64,000 bases of DNA from positions 382,400-446,399 of the forward strand of contig JBCCGG010000001.1 in assembly GCA_039029395.1 (NCBI GenBank), written 5' to 3'. A model generated the notes under the pieces. The model saw only the letters and a program-made list of their open reading frames with translations. It had not been told where the DNA came from and searched no databases. Position 1 is the stretch's first letter. Each line of letters starts with the position of its first letter. Position numbers and translations under genes: made by a program. This document shows, piece after piece, positions 1 to 7,371 of the stretch. This DNA comes from JBCCGG01 sp039029395. GTDB taxonomy: Bacteria > Pseudomonadota > Alphaproteobacteria > Kiloniellales > JAKSDN01.

Positions 1-1
1 C

Positions 2-421
2 GACTGCGCCCAAGGCCCAGATCTCTCGACCGGCGGCTGGTCGGTTCAGGCGATTCAGCCGACCGCGACCGAGCACGGCCGTATCGCCGGGCTCAACATG
101 GCCGGCAAGAACGCCGCCTATAAGGGCAGCCTCAACATGAACGTGCTCGACACCGCCGGCCTGATCTCGGCCTCCTTCGGCACCTGGGAAGGGGTCGAGG
201 GCGGGCAAGGCTCCGAGGTGGTCGAGCCCGACAGCTACCGCTACATGCGCCTGGAGTTCGATGGCGATCATCTGGTCGGCGCGCTTTCCCTCGGCCGAAC
301 CGACCACATCGGCGTGTTGCGCGGCTTGATCCAGACCCCGGTCGCGCTCGGCGCCTGGAAGGCCAAGCTGCTGGAGGACCCCAACCGCATCGTAGAGGCC
401 TACGTGGCGAACACGGAGTAG
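2..421 (+). CDS. FAD-dependent pyridine nucleotide-disulfide oxidoreductase, C-terminal part
   Basis: The frame is open from base 2 to the stop at 419-421, so the gene begins outside the window and about 139 residues are visible. The fragment opens with DCAQGPD and continues with a stretch ending in AIQPTA, then EHGRIAGLNMAG. This matches the second FAD-contact region and C-terminal domain of NAD(P)H-dependent rubredoxin/ferredoxin/nitrite-type reductases (COG0446/COG1251). Such flavoproteins pass electrons from NAD(P)H to a small carrier; the partner here cannot be seen. The catalytic N-terminal part is missing from view, so the subtype is open. Family assignment is fairly sure, substrate unknown. 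Confidence 0.75.
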   Translation, partial: DCAQGPDLSTGGWSVQAIQPTATEHGRIAGLNMAGKNAAYKGSLNMNVLDTAGLISASFGTWEGVEGGQGSEVVEPDSYRYMRLEFDGDHLVGALSLGRTDHIGVLRGLIQTPVALGAWKAKLLEDPNRIVEAYVANTE

Positions 422-429
422 GTTCGGGG

Positions 430-735
430 TTACTGGTCCTCGAACATTTTGTCGCCGCGCTCGTCGATGATGCGCATGGCCTTGTTGACCACGCAGTCAT
501 CGGCGACGTCCTTCGAGGGGTGCATGTCGGCGCGGATAAAGTGGTGCTCTTTGGGCCCGTCCTCGAATTCCTTGACGATGTAGCCGACGGTGAGCCACTG
601 GGCGCCTTCCTTGCGGCTCGCCGGGCGGATCGAGTAGCCCTTGTAGTCGACCGCGCTGGCGCTCGGGGCCGGCGCCTCGTCAGAGCCGCCGCCGCCCACC
701 AGGCCGCGCAGGAAGCCGGTCAATTTGCCTGCCAT
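430..735 (-). CDS. HlyU family protein
   Basis: 101 residues. After a short glycine-rich N-terminus, the core (about residues 28-98) carries the HlyU family pattern: YKGYSIRPA, KEGAQWLTVGYI, EHHFIRADMH and IIDERGDKMF. HlyU (PF10115) is named after a Vibrio regulator of haemolysin. Alphaproteobacterial copies are small single-domain proteins of unknown role, so the family name should not be read as a haemolysin function. The ATG at 735 is preceded by a good GGAGGG site. It is convergent with the oxidoreductase and divergent from the M81 peptidase, so it is probably monocistronic. Confidence 0.75.
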   Translation of the reverse strand: MAGKLTGFLRGLVGGGGSDEAPAPSASAVDYKGYSIRPASRKEGAQWLTVGYIVKEFEDGPKEHHFIRADMHPSKDVADDCVVNKAMRIIDERGDKMFEDQ

Positions 736-803
736 CTCAAAGCCCTCCGTTCGGCAGAACTATAGACCGCGTCAACGGGCCCGCGCAAACCGCCTTCATC
801 TTG

Positions 804-832
804 TTGACAACGAGACCCAAGGCGACACTCTA
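804..832 (+). promoter_or_regulatory. possible sigma-70 promoter for the M81 peptidase gene
   Basis: A perfect -35 hexamer TTGACA lies at 804-809. About 17 bases downstream is a poor -10 candidate (ACTCTA, 827-832). This would put transcription start roughly 14 bases before the ATG at 853. The -35 is seen directly; the -10 is weak, so the call is tentative. Confidence 0.35.
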
Positions 833-852
833 GGGTGAGAGAGGAGAGCCCT

Positions 853-2370
853 ATGGCGCGTGTCGCGATCGGCGGGTTTCAGCACGAGACCAATACCTTT
901 GCGCCGACACCGGCCGCCTTGGAGGACTTCGCGCGGCCCGGGCCCTGGCCCGGCTGGACTCACGGCGCCGCGATCTTCGAGGCGGTTGCCGGAATCAACG
1001 TGCCGATCGCCGGCTTCATCGCCCGAGCCCATGCCGCAGGCCACCAGCTCGTGCCACTCTCCTGGAGCCAGGCGGTGCCCTCCGGACCGGTGACAGAGGC
1101 AGCCTACGAGGAGATCACCGGCCGCCTGATCGAGCAACTGTCCCAGGCGCTCAAGGACGGTTTAGACGCGCTCTACCTGGACCTTCACGGCGCCATGGTG
1201 ACGAGCCATCTGGAGGACGGCGAAGGCGAGCTGCTGGCCCGGGCCCGAGCGCTGGTCGGGGACGACTTTCCGATCGTCGCCAGCCTGGATCTCCACGCAA
1301 ACGTGACGCCCCGGATGGTCGAGTACAGCGACGCCCTGATCTCCTACCGGACCTACCCCCACGTGGATATGGCGGCGACCGGTGGCCGTGTGGCCCGCCA
1401 CTTGGACAGATTGCTCGAGGCCGGCCCCGAATACGCGCTGGGCAACGTCATGGTCCAACTGCCGTTCCTGATTCCGATCGCCGCCGGCTGCACCTCGCAC
1501 GAGCCGGCTCAAGGGCTCTACCGGCGCTTGGCCGAGCTGGAAGGCGGAGCGGTCGCCGCGCTTTCTTTCAACTGCGGCTTTCCCCTGGCCGACATCCACC
1601 ACGCCGGTGCCACGGCGCTCGGCTGCGGCGCTGAGAAGGCGGCGGTGAAGGACGCGGTCATCGCCCTTGCGGAAGCGGCGTGCGATCAAGAGGGCGCGTT
1701 CAAGACCCCGGTCTGGCAGACCGAGGAAGCGGTCGCTCATGCGATTGCCCACGCCGGCCACCACGGTGGGCCTATCATCCTTGTGGACAGCCAAGACAAT
1801 CCGGGCGGCGGCGCCGATTCCGACTCTGTCACGATTTTCGCCGAGCTGGTGCGTCAATCGGCCCGGGACGCCGCGGTGGCGATCGTCACCGACCGCGAAG
1901 CCGCGGCGGCCGCCCACGAGGCGGGCAGCGGCCGGAACGTCACACTGTCGCTCGGCGCCAAGTGCGGCTGGCCGGGCCAAGCGCCCTTCGAGAGCAGCTT
2001 TCACGTCGAGGCCTTGAGCGATGGCCGTTTCACTGCGACCGGGCCGTTCTACCGAGGGGCGCGAATCGATCTAGGGTCCATGGCCCTGCTCAGGGTTGGC
2101 GGCGTGCGCGTCGTGGTGGCGAGCCAGAAGATGCAAGCGGCCGACCAAGAGATCTTCCGTCATCTGGGGCTGGAGCCGGCCCTCCAGCGCATCCTCGTCC
2201 TAAAGTCGACCGCTCACTTCCGCGCCCATTTCCAGCCGATCGCCAAGGAGATCCTGATCGTCGAGGCGCCCGGCCCCAACGCGGTCGACCACAGCGGTTT
2301 GCCCTACGAGCGGCTGCGCCCGGGTTTGCGGGTTATGCCCGGCGGACCGGTCTATCAGGCAGCCGAGTGA
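853..2370 (+). CDS. M81 family metallopeptidase (MlrC-like)
   Basis: 505 residues from the ATG at 853. I prefer this to an upstream GTG at 835 because a GAGGAG site sits 6-7 bases before it and the protein then opens MARVAIGGFQHETNTF, the typical family start. HETNTF, DLHGAMV and DLHANVT supply the metal-binding residues of the N-terminal MlrC domain; the C-terminal MlrC domain contains DNPGGGADSD. The best-known member, MlrC, cuts the linearised cyanobacterial toxin microcystin LR. Most homologues in soil and marine alphaproteobacteria have unknown peptide or amide substrates. There is no toxin-degradation cluster (mlrA/B/D) here, so a general role is more likely. Confidence 0.85.
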   Translation: MARVAIGGFQHETNTFAPTPAALEDFARPGPWPGWTHGAAIFEAVAGINVPIAGFIARAHAAGHQLVPLSWSQAVPSGPVTEAAYEEITGRLIEQLSQALKDGLDALYLDLHGAMVTSHLEDGEGELLARARALVGDDFPIVASLDLHANVTPRMVEYSDALISYRTYPHVDMAATGGRVARHLDRLLEAGPEYALGNVMVQLPFLIPIAAGCTSHEPAQGLYRRLAELEGGAVAALSFNCGFPLADIHHAGATALGCGAEKAAVKDAVIALAEAACDQEGAFKTPVWQTEEAVAHAIAHAGHHGGPIILVDSQDNPGGGADSDSVTIFAELVRQSARDAAVAIVTDREAAAAAHEAGSGRNVTLSLGAKCGWPGQAPFESSFHVEALSDGRFTATGPFYRGARIDLGSMALLRVGGVRVVVASQKMQAADQEIFRHLGLEPALQRILVLKSTAHFRAHFQPIAKEILIVEAPGPNAVDHSGLPYERLRPGLRVMPGGPVYQAAE

Positions 2371-2768
2371 TCCCGGCCGGCCTGCCCAGCCGTGACCCGC
2401 GCGACCACCTGCTTTTCCCACGCCCCGTGGACCGTGCGTGGCAGAGCTTCGGCGTCGAACCATTGCGCCTCGTCACTGCCGCCCGGCGCGCCTGTGGCGC
2501 GAACGTCGTAGTTGAATACCAAGTGCCAGCCCCGCCGGCCGCGAAAGGACTCCACGTGGCTTAGCTCGGTCGAGTCGACCGCCAGCCCCTCGACCGCCGC
2601 CAGGACCGCCGCGGCGGTCTCGTCGGGGTGGGTGTAGGGCGCGACGTCCTTTCCGGGCAGCCACCACTTTTCGTTCTCTGGGTCGTAGCGCACAAACAGC
2701 ACGCGGCCTTCGGGGTCGCGCACCACCAAGTTGGCGATGACCTGGGTATCGACCGTCTCTTCCGTCAT
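2355..2768 (-). CDS. Nudix-like domain protein with a degenerate Nudix box
   Basis: 137 residues from the ATG at 2768. That ATG overlaps the PadR stop (ATGA) and has a GGAGG site about 5 bases upstream; a longer reading to 2801 would lie inside PadR. The fold pattern is Nudix-like: an N-terminal strand with IANLVVRDPEGRVLFVRY, then WWLPGKDV where the Nudix box starts. The box itself lacks the canonical REXXEE acidic cluster (it reads AAAVLAAVEG), so metal-dependent hydrolysis is doubtful. It is coupled to PadR, so it may bind a nucleotide-like ligand or act on an unusual one; this is inference. The 3' end overlaps the M81 gene by 16 bases, tail to tail. Confidence 0.6.
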   Translation of the reverse strand: MTEETVDTQVIANLVVRDPEGRVLFVRYDPENEKWWLPGKDVAPYTHPDETAAAVLAAVEGLAVDSTELSHVESFRGRRGWHLVFNYDVRATGAPGGSDEAQWFDAEALPRTVHGAWEKQVVARVTAGQAGRDHSAA

Positions 2769-3256
2769 GATTCCTCCCTCTCCAGCTCCGCGTCGAGCCA
2801 AGCGATCTCAGCGCTCAGCAGAGCCTTTTCCCGACGCGCCAAAAGGCCTGATGGCGCCGCCGGCGCCAGTTTCACGAGCTGAGCGCGCCTTGCCCCGAGG
2901 ACCGCTTTGCGGGCCTCGAGGAAGTCTCGGATCTCGTCCGCTTCAAGCTCGTCCGCCGCGGCCAGGGCGGCGCACAGTGGTTCCTTGGCATTGGTCTGTC
3001 CTCGCCAGGCGCGCTCGATGCAGCGGCTCAGCTCGCTGCGCCCGGCTCGAGTGATCCGATAGGCGGTCGGCGTACCCTCTTGGGCAGTGGCAAAGCCTTG
3101 GCGCACCAGGCCGCGCAGCATGGAGTAGATCGAGGCGTCCTCGATCCGGAACCAAAAGGCCAGCCCCGGCGCGCTCAGAATCTTACGAATGCGGTAGCCA
3201 TGGAGCGGCCCTTCGCTCAGAAGCCATAGGATCAGGAGTCGCGTGCTCAGCGCCAT
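2765..3256 (-). CDS. PadR family transcriptional regulator
   Basis: 163 residues. The N-terminal winged helix (about 5-85) shows LLILWLLSEGPLHGYRIRKIL, then IYSMLRGLVRQGFATAQ and AYRITRAGRSEL, the standard PadR signature. The C-terminal half is helical and charged and probably forms the dimer arm. PadR proteins usually repress a neighbouring gene and respond to small aromatic or drug-like ligands. The likely target is its own operon with the Nudix-like gene, which it overlaps by four bases. No ribosome-binding site is visible, and a TATAAT lies only 17-22 bases before the ATG, so the transcript is probably almost leaderless. Confidence 0.85.
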   Translation of the reverse strand: MALSTRLLILWLLSEGPLHGYRIRKILSAPGLAFWFRIEDASIYSMLRGLVRQGFATAQEGTPTAYRITRAGRSELSRCIERAWRGQTNAKEPLCAALAAADELEADEIRDFLEARKAVLGARRAQLVKLAPAAPSGLLARREKALLSAEIAWLDAELEREES

Positions 3257-3265
3257 CGAGTAAAA

Positions 3266-3281
3266 TACTAAAATTATAGTA
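3266..3281 (-). promoter_or_regulatory. palindrome overlapping the -10 of the padR-like gene (candidate autoregulatory operator)
   Basis: TACTA (3266-3270), a six-base spacer and TAGTA (3277-3281) form a 16-bp palindrome in a strikingly AT-rich patch. On the minus strand the spacer region reads TATAAT (3278 to 3273), ideally placed as a -10 element 17-22 bases before the ATG at 3256. A dimeric PadR bound here would block RNA polymerase. No clear -35 is present. Confidence 0.5.
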
Positions 3282-3336
3282 ATCAGATCGCAAGCCGATG
3301 GCGCTTTTGGTCGGACGTCATCTGCTAACGGGGTGT

Positions 3337-3846
3337 CTAGGGTTGGCCGGTCCGGCGCAGGCCTCTGACAAAGCCGGTCAGGCCCTTGGCGCCGAAGATC
3401 AGGATCAGGCCGAGACCCAAACCGAGCACTCCGGTGACCAGGCTGGCGCTGTTTTGCGGGTCGGCGAGGACGTCATAGCCGCCTTGAGCCTGGGCCATAA
3501 AGTGAAAGGTGCCAAGCCAGATCAGGTCGAGCGCCGCATCGGCTGCGAGGTAGAGGCCGATCGCGGCGAACACCAGGCTCTGCAGGGCATCTGGGATCTT
3601 CGGCGGCTCGTCCGACGAAGGCGCTACCAGGGAGTTGGCGACGCGGCCCGGCCAAATGATCAGCGCGAGGCCGACGACCAAGGGCAGGGCGACCGGCAGC
3701 ACCACGGTGCCCAGAAAAGTCACGCCCGTGCGCAGCTCTGCGTAAGCGAAGTCGGCGAAGCGGTAGGGAAAGTCCGCCAAGGCGATGACCAGCAGCACCA
3801 GGCCCGCGGTCCGGGTGATCAGGGATGCCAGGGCGCGCACATCCAT
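3337..3846 (-). CDS. hypothetical integral membrane protein
   Basis: 169 residues from the ATG at 3846, chosen because a GAGGAG site lies about 8 bases upstream. I do not recognise the family. Four hydrophobic segments are visible: about residues 5-22, 40-62 (VVLPVALPLVVGLALIIW), 85-108 and 132-155 (a GVLGLGLGLILIFG stretch). No catalytic or metal-binding motif stands out. It lies just downstream of the DMT exporter on the same strand (36 bases apart) and may be co-transcribed with it. Confidence 0.55.
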   Translation of the reverse strand: MDVRALASLITRTAGLVLLVIALADFPYRFADFAYAELRTGVTFLGTVVLPVALPLVVGLALIIWPGRVANSLVAPSSDEPPKIPDALQSLVFAAIGLYLAADAALDLIWLGTFHFMAQAQGGYDVLADPQNSASLVTGVLGLGLGLILIFGAKGLTGFVRGLRRTGQP

Positions 3847-3882
3847 CGGGCGGCTCCTCGAGGGGACAGACCCGATCATAGA

Positions 3883-4821
3883 CTATTTGACCGTCACTTC
3901 ACAGCGCTGGGATTGGCGTGGCGGCTCCGGTGCCGCGGGCTTGGCGCGTGCCTTGGGCTTGATCAGGATCAGCACGTTGCCGCAGAGCACCAGGACGATA
4001 CCGAGCGCTGACGAGGCGGACCACTGGAAGGCCTCGAACCAGGTCGAGATCGCGAGCGCCACGATCGGGAAGATCACCGCAACATAGGCCGCCCGGTCGG
4101 CGCCGATGCGCCCCACCAGGGTCAGATACGACCAGAAACCGATGACCGTGCCGCCGACTGCAAGATAGAGCAGGCTCAGCACATAGCGCGGTGCCGGGTC
4201 GAATGTGAAGGGGCTGCCCAAGGCCAGCGTCATAAGGGTGATGGAAAGGGCGCCATAGGCCATGCCGTAGGCGTTGGTCTGGATCACCGGCAGGGCGCGG
4301 CGGCGCTGGACCCAAGCCGAGGTCAGCATGCCGACCGACGCAAAGGCGGTGCCGATCAAAGCCAGCCCGATGCCCTTCAGCCCGTCGCTCTCGAGATCGA
4401 AGACCTCGAGCTCGGGCCAGAACACGAGCGCGATGCCGCTCATGCCAAGCGCGGCGCCGGCCACCATGGCCGGGCGGATACGCTCGCCGAAGATCAGGGC
4501 AGTGCCGATGATGTTCATCACCACCACGGTGGAGAACAGCACCGCGACCAGGCCGGTGGTCAGGTACTGGGTGCCCAGGTAGATGAAGAAGTAGTTGGTG
4601 CAAAAGAGGCAAAAGCCCTGAAAGGCCATGAAGGCATGGTCGCGGAGGGAGAAGCGCATTGGCTTGCGGGCGACGAGACAGAAGGCGAGCATGACACCCG
4701 CCGCTATCAGGAAGCGGTAAACCACCGAGACCTCGGCCGGGACCACGCCGAGCTGAAACTTGACGGCGATCCAGCTGGTGCCCCAGAGCAGCACGGTGAG
4801 CGCGTAGAGCGAGGGGTTCAT
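3883..4821 (-). CDS. EamA/DMT family transporter
   Basis: 312 residues with about ten hydrophobic segments arranged as two EamA repeats (roughly 1-135 and 150-285), the hallmark of drug/metabolite transporters. It opens MNPSLYALTVLLWGTSWIAVKFQLG, a typical DMT first helix. The C-terminus is a basic, proline-rich cytoplasmic tail (KPKARAKPAAPEPP). Family members export amino acids, nucleobases or related metabolites, mostly by proton exchange; the substrate cannot be told from sequence. The ATG at 4821 matches the expected N-terminus. Confidence 0.85.
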   Translation of the reverse strand: MNPSLYALTVLLWGTSWIAVKFQLGVVPAEVSVVYRFLIAAGVMLAFCLVARKPMRFSLRDHAFMAFQGFCLFCTNYFFIYLGTQYLTTGLVAVLFSTVVVMNIIGTALIFGERIRPAMVAGAALGMSGIALVFWPELEVFDLESDGLKGIGLALIGTAFASVGMLTSAWVQRRRALPVIQTNAYGMAYGALSITLMTLALGSPFTFDPAPRYVLSLLYLAVGGTVIGFWSYLTLVGRIGADRAAYVAVIFPIVALAISTWFEAFQWSASSALGIVLVLCGNVLILIKPKARAKPAAPEPPRQSQRCEVTVK

Positions 4822-4893
4822 GGGCCGCGAGCCTAGCGGCGGCCATGGATGGGAGCTACCCGGATATTGCGCAGGGCTGCTATGCGGGCGTGG

Positions 4894-5679
4894 TCACGAC
4901 CAAGGCCGCTTGCGGTCGGGCGGATCGTCCACCTCGCCCTTGTTGTGGGCATGCCAACGGCCCCTCGGCATCAGCCGCAGTCCGCGGGGCAGGACATTGT
5001 CGCCCCACAGGGGAATCGTCTTGTGGCGGAAGGGAATGACCAGGGCCAAACCGACCGCGAAGCCGCCGATGTGGGCCCACCAGGCGACCGGGCTGGCGCC
5101 GGCGCCGAGCCCCAGGGCGGAGTAGATCTGGTAGCCGATCCAGAAGGCGAGCAGCAGATAGGCCGGCAGGTAGAAGGGGATGAAGAAGACCAAGGGCACC
5201 AGAATCCGGACCTTGGGGTAGAGCAGCAGAAAGGCGCCGAGCACGCCCGAGATCGCGCCGCTGGCGCCGATGATCGGCACGGTCGAGCTGGGGTCGGCCG
5301 CCAGGTGCACCAGCGCGGCGAGCGCGCCGCACAGCAGGTAGAAGACCAAAAAGCGCAGATGGCCCATGGCGTCCTCGACCTTGTCGCCGAACACCCAGAG
5401 GTAGGCCATGTTGAAGATCAGGTGATAGGCGTCGCCGTGCAGAAACTGATAGGTGATCAGGGTTGCCCAGTCGGGCACCAGGGCCAAGGCGGGGACGAGC
5501 TGCGCCTCGCCGACCAGCACCGCAGGGATCGCGCCCAGGCCCAGCACCCAGCGCTGGCTGGTCTCCGGGCCGACTTCGACCTGCAGCGCGAAGATCGTGG
5601 CGCATAGCGCGATCAGCCCCCAGGTCACCCAGGGCTGCTCGATCAGGATACGGGGCCGGTCGCTGTGCAGCGGGATCAC
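4894..5679 (-). CDS. rhomboid family intramembrane serine protease
   Basis: 261 residues from a GTG at 5679 with a GGAG site 8 bases upstream. The rhomboid core is intact: oxyanion Asn in HLIFNM (N90), nucleophile in GASGAISG (S140) and the base in WAHIGG (H203), embedded in six or seven membrane helices. Rhomboids cut transmembrane substrates within the bilayer. This soluble-domain-poor form is common in alphaproteobacteria, with unknown targets. It is third in an apparent erpA-xth-rhomboid operon (22 bases after xth). Confidence 0.9.
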   Translation of the reverse strand: MIPLHSDRPRILIEQPWVTWGLIALCATIFALQVEVGPETSQRWVLGLGAIPAVLVGEAQLVPALALVPDWATLITYQFLHGDAYHLIFNMAYLWVFGDKVEDAMGHLRFLVFYLLCGALAALVHLAADPSSTVPIIGASGAISGVLGAFLLLYPKVRILVPLVFFIPFYLPAYLLLAFWIGYQIYSALGLGAGASPVAWWAHIGGFAVGLALVIPFRHKTIPLWGDNVLPRGLRLMPRGRWHAHNKGEVDDPPDRKRPWS

Positions 5680-5701
5680 CGGCGCTGCTCCTTCTTCGCG
5701 C

Positions 5702-6475
5702 CTAGGCCGCGATCTCGCAGACCACCGGCGTGTGGTCCGAGGCCTTGGGCTCGGCGCGGGGCGCCTTGTCTATGGTGCAGGCGGCCAGACGGTCGGCGGC
5801 CTGGGGCGAGAGCAGCCAGTGGTCGATCCGCAAGCCGTTATCGGACTCGAAAGCGCGGCCCGTGTAGTCCCAGAAGCTGTAGACGTGGGGCCGATCGTCG
5901 AGCGCCCGCCAAGCTTCGGTCAGGCCCAGGTAGAGCAGACGCCGAAAGGCGGCCCGGCTCTCCGGCTTGCAGAGCGCATCGTCCTTCCAGCCCTCCGGGT
6001 CGTAAACGTCCTGGTTGGTGGGGCAGACGTTGTAATCGCCGCCCAACAGTACCGCCTGGTCGCTCGCCAAGAGGTCCTTGGCATGGGCCTCCAAGCGGGT
6101 CATCCAGCGCAGCTTGTAGGCGTACTTCTCGGTGGTCGCGGGATTGCCGTTGGGCAGATAGAGCGAGGCGACCCGTAGGCCGAAGGTGGTGCCCTCGACA
6201 TATCGGGCCTGTTCGTCCTCAGGCTCGCCGGGCAGGCGCTCGATCACGTCTGCGATCGGCTCCTTGGAGATCAGCGCGACCCCATTGTAGCTTTTTTGGC
6301 CGACCACTCGGCAGTGGTAGCCCCGGGTCTCGAACTCGAGCGCCGGGAAGTTCTCGGCCAGACACTTGGTCTCCTGGAGCAGCAGCACGTCGGGCGCAAC
6401 CCCGTCGACCCAGGCCAGCACGTTGGGCAGCCGGGCCTTGATCGAGTTCACGTTCCAGGTCGCCAGCTTAACCAT
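5702..6475 (-). CDS. xth: exodeoxyribonuclease III
   Basis: 257 residues, normal for the ExoIII/AP endonuclease family. Motifs seen: LATWNVNSIKARLP at the N-terminus, LLQETK (metal-binding Glu), YNGVALIS, LGGDYNVCP (catalytic Asp and Asn) and the C-terminal SDHTPVV with the catalytic His. The enzyme cuts DNA 5' to abasic sites and removes blocked 3' ends in base excision repair. The start at 6475 lies 19 bases after erpA, so the two are probably co-transcribed, a common alphaproteobacterial arrangement. Confidence 0.95.
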   Translation of the reverse strand: MVKLATWNVNSIKARLPNVLAWVDGVAPDVLLLQETKCLAENFPALEFETRGYHCRVVGQKSYNGVALISKEPIADVIERLPGEPEDEQARYVEGTTFGLRVASLYLPNGNPATTEKYAYKLRWMTRLEAHAKDLLASDQAVLLGGDYNVCPTNQDVYDPEGWKDDALCKPESRAAFRRLLYLGLTEAWRALDDRPHVYSFWDYTGRAFESDNGLRIDHWLLSPQAADRLAACTIDKAPRAEPKASDHTPVVCEIAA

Positions 6476-6494
6476 GGATGACTGGCCTTAAGGA

Positions 6495-6839
6495 TCAGAT
6501 CGAGAAGGAGGAGCCGCAGCCACAGGAGGAGGTCGCCTGAGGATTGGAGATCTGGAAGGAGGCGCCGATCAAATCCTCCACGAAGTCCAATTGGGAGCCG
6601 GACAAAAGCTCGAGCGAGACCTCGTCGATCACAACCTGGATGCCATGCTGCTCGAAGGTTACGTCATCGCCATTGATCGCGTGATCGAAGGTGAAACCGT
6701 ACTGAAAGCCCGAGCAGCCGCCGCCCGAGACCGAGACGCGCAGCTTGATACCATCCTGCGCCTCCTGCTCGACCAAAAAGGCGATGCGCTTGGCGGCGTT
6801 CTCGGTGATGCCGAAGGCCGGCTGGGTGGTGTCGCTCAT
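6495..6839 (-). CDS. erpA: iron-sulfur cluster insertion protein ErpA
   Basis: 114 residues from the ATG at 6839. A GGAG lies 8 bases before this codon but only 2 before the alternative ATG at 6845. A-type carrier with the three conserved cysteines: C42 in SGGGCSGFQYGF, and C106 and C108 in SSCGCGSS. It delivers [4Fe-4S] or [2Fe-2S] clusters to apoproteins in the cytosol. The second motif, SSCGCGSSFSI, closes the protein as in ErpA/HesB homologues. First gene of the erpA-xth-rhomboid unit. Confidence 0.92.
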   Translation of the reverse strand: MSDTTQPAFGITENAAKRIAFLVEQEAQDGIKLRVSVSGGGCSGFQYGFTFDHAINGDDVTFEQHGIQVVIDEVSLELLSGSQLDFVEDLIGASFQISNPQATSSCGCGSSFSI

Positions 6840-7111
6840 TGGCATGGCTCCAAAGGAAATCCTCCGGATTATACACGATCCGGGCCTCTCAATGTAGGGC
6901 GCCGCGGCGCGAAATCAAAGGGGGTGATCGCGCGGCCGGCAATCTACGATCTGTAGAGGATTAGGAATTTGTACAGGCTAAATAGGGGCTTGATCCCTTT
7001 GCGGCGAGGTACACCCCTCCCCACTTACTTGCTGTTGGAACGACCCCATGCAAAGGGGCTATGTCGGAGAATTTGTGTATTTTGGTGCATAGTTTTGTTG
7101 AGTGATGAGAG

Positions 7112-7130
7112 ACACCATGATCCATGGTGT
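7112..7130. repeat. 19-bp palindrome, copy 1 (candidate operator)
   Basis: ACACCATGATCCATGGTGT: eight perfectly paired bases on each side of a three-base centre. It matches copy 2 at 16 of 19 positions, and similarity continues four bases further right (AGCC against GGCC). The symmetry and size suit a dimeric regulator. No regulator gene is adjacent, so the binding protein is unknown. Confidence 0.6.
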
Positions 7131-7145
7131 AGCCGTTTTCAGGTT

Positions 7146-7164
7146 ACATCTTGATCCATGATGT
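7146..7164. repeat. 19-bp palindrome, copy 2 (candidate operator)
   Basis: ACATCTTGATCCATGATGT: seven of eight base pairs match in the arms. The differences from copy 1 at positions 4 and 16 are compensatory (C/G against T/A), keeping the symmetry. Centre-to-centre distance to copy 1 is 34 bp, about three helical turns. A weaker third TTGATC...GATG half-match follows at 7173-7185. Confidence 0.6.
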
Positions 7165-7371
7165 GGCCAAATTTGATCAACGATGGGACTATTCACCCAC
7201 AAAAAATCACCGTCCCGGACAGTTGGATGTGGGTTGCAGTCCTAGTGACCTACCCGTCGAATAGCCGCCCGAGACGGATCTCGAAGCCCCGAAAGACGTT
7301 AGCGTCATGTGTCATCCTGTCGCCGAATCTAGCTCACGCGCCCGCGCCTAGAGCACTTCTTGGTTGCCGAC

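Larger units (their letters stand above)
6840..7371. other. 532-bp gene-free stretch upstream of erpA, less GC-rich than its surroundings
   Basis: No convincing gene: the two small frames at 6969-7154 and 7158-7424 lack ribosome-binding sites and recognisable motifs. The stretch must hold the erpA promoter near its left end. It also contains an 8-bp inverted pair (CCCTTTGC near 6998, GCAAAGGG near 7050) and the two palindromes annotated separately at 7112-7164. Base composition is visibly more AT-rich than the flanking genes. In related genomes erpA often lies close to dgt, so this may mark the edge of an insertion bringing the hydrolase and membrane-protein genes (7372-9902); that is inference. 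Confidence 0.6.
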
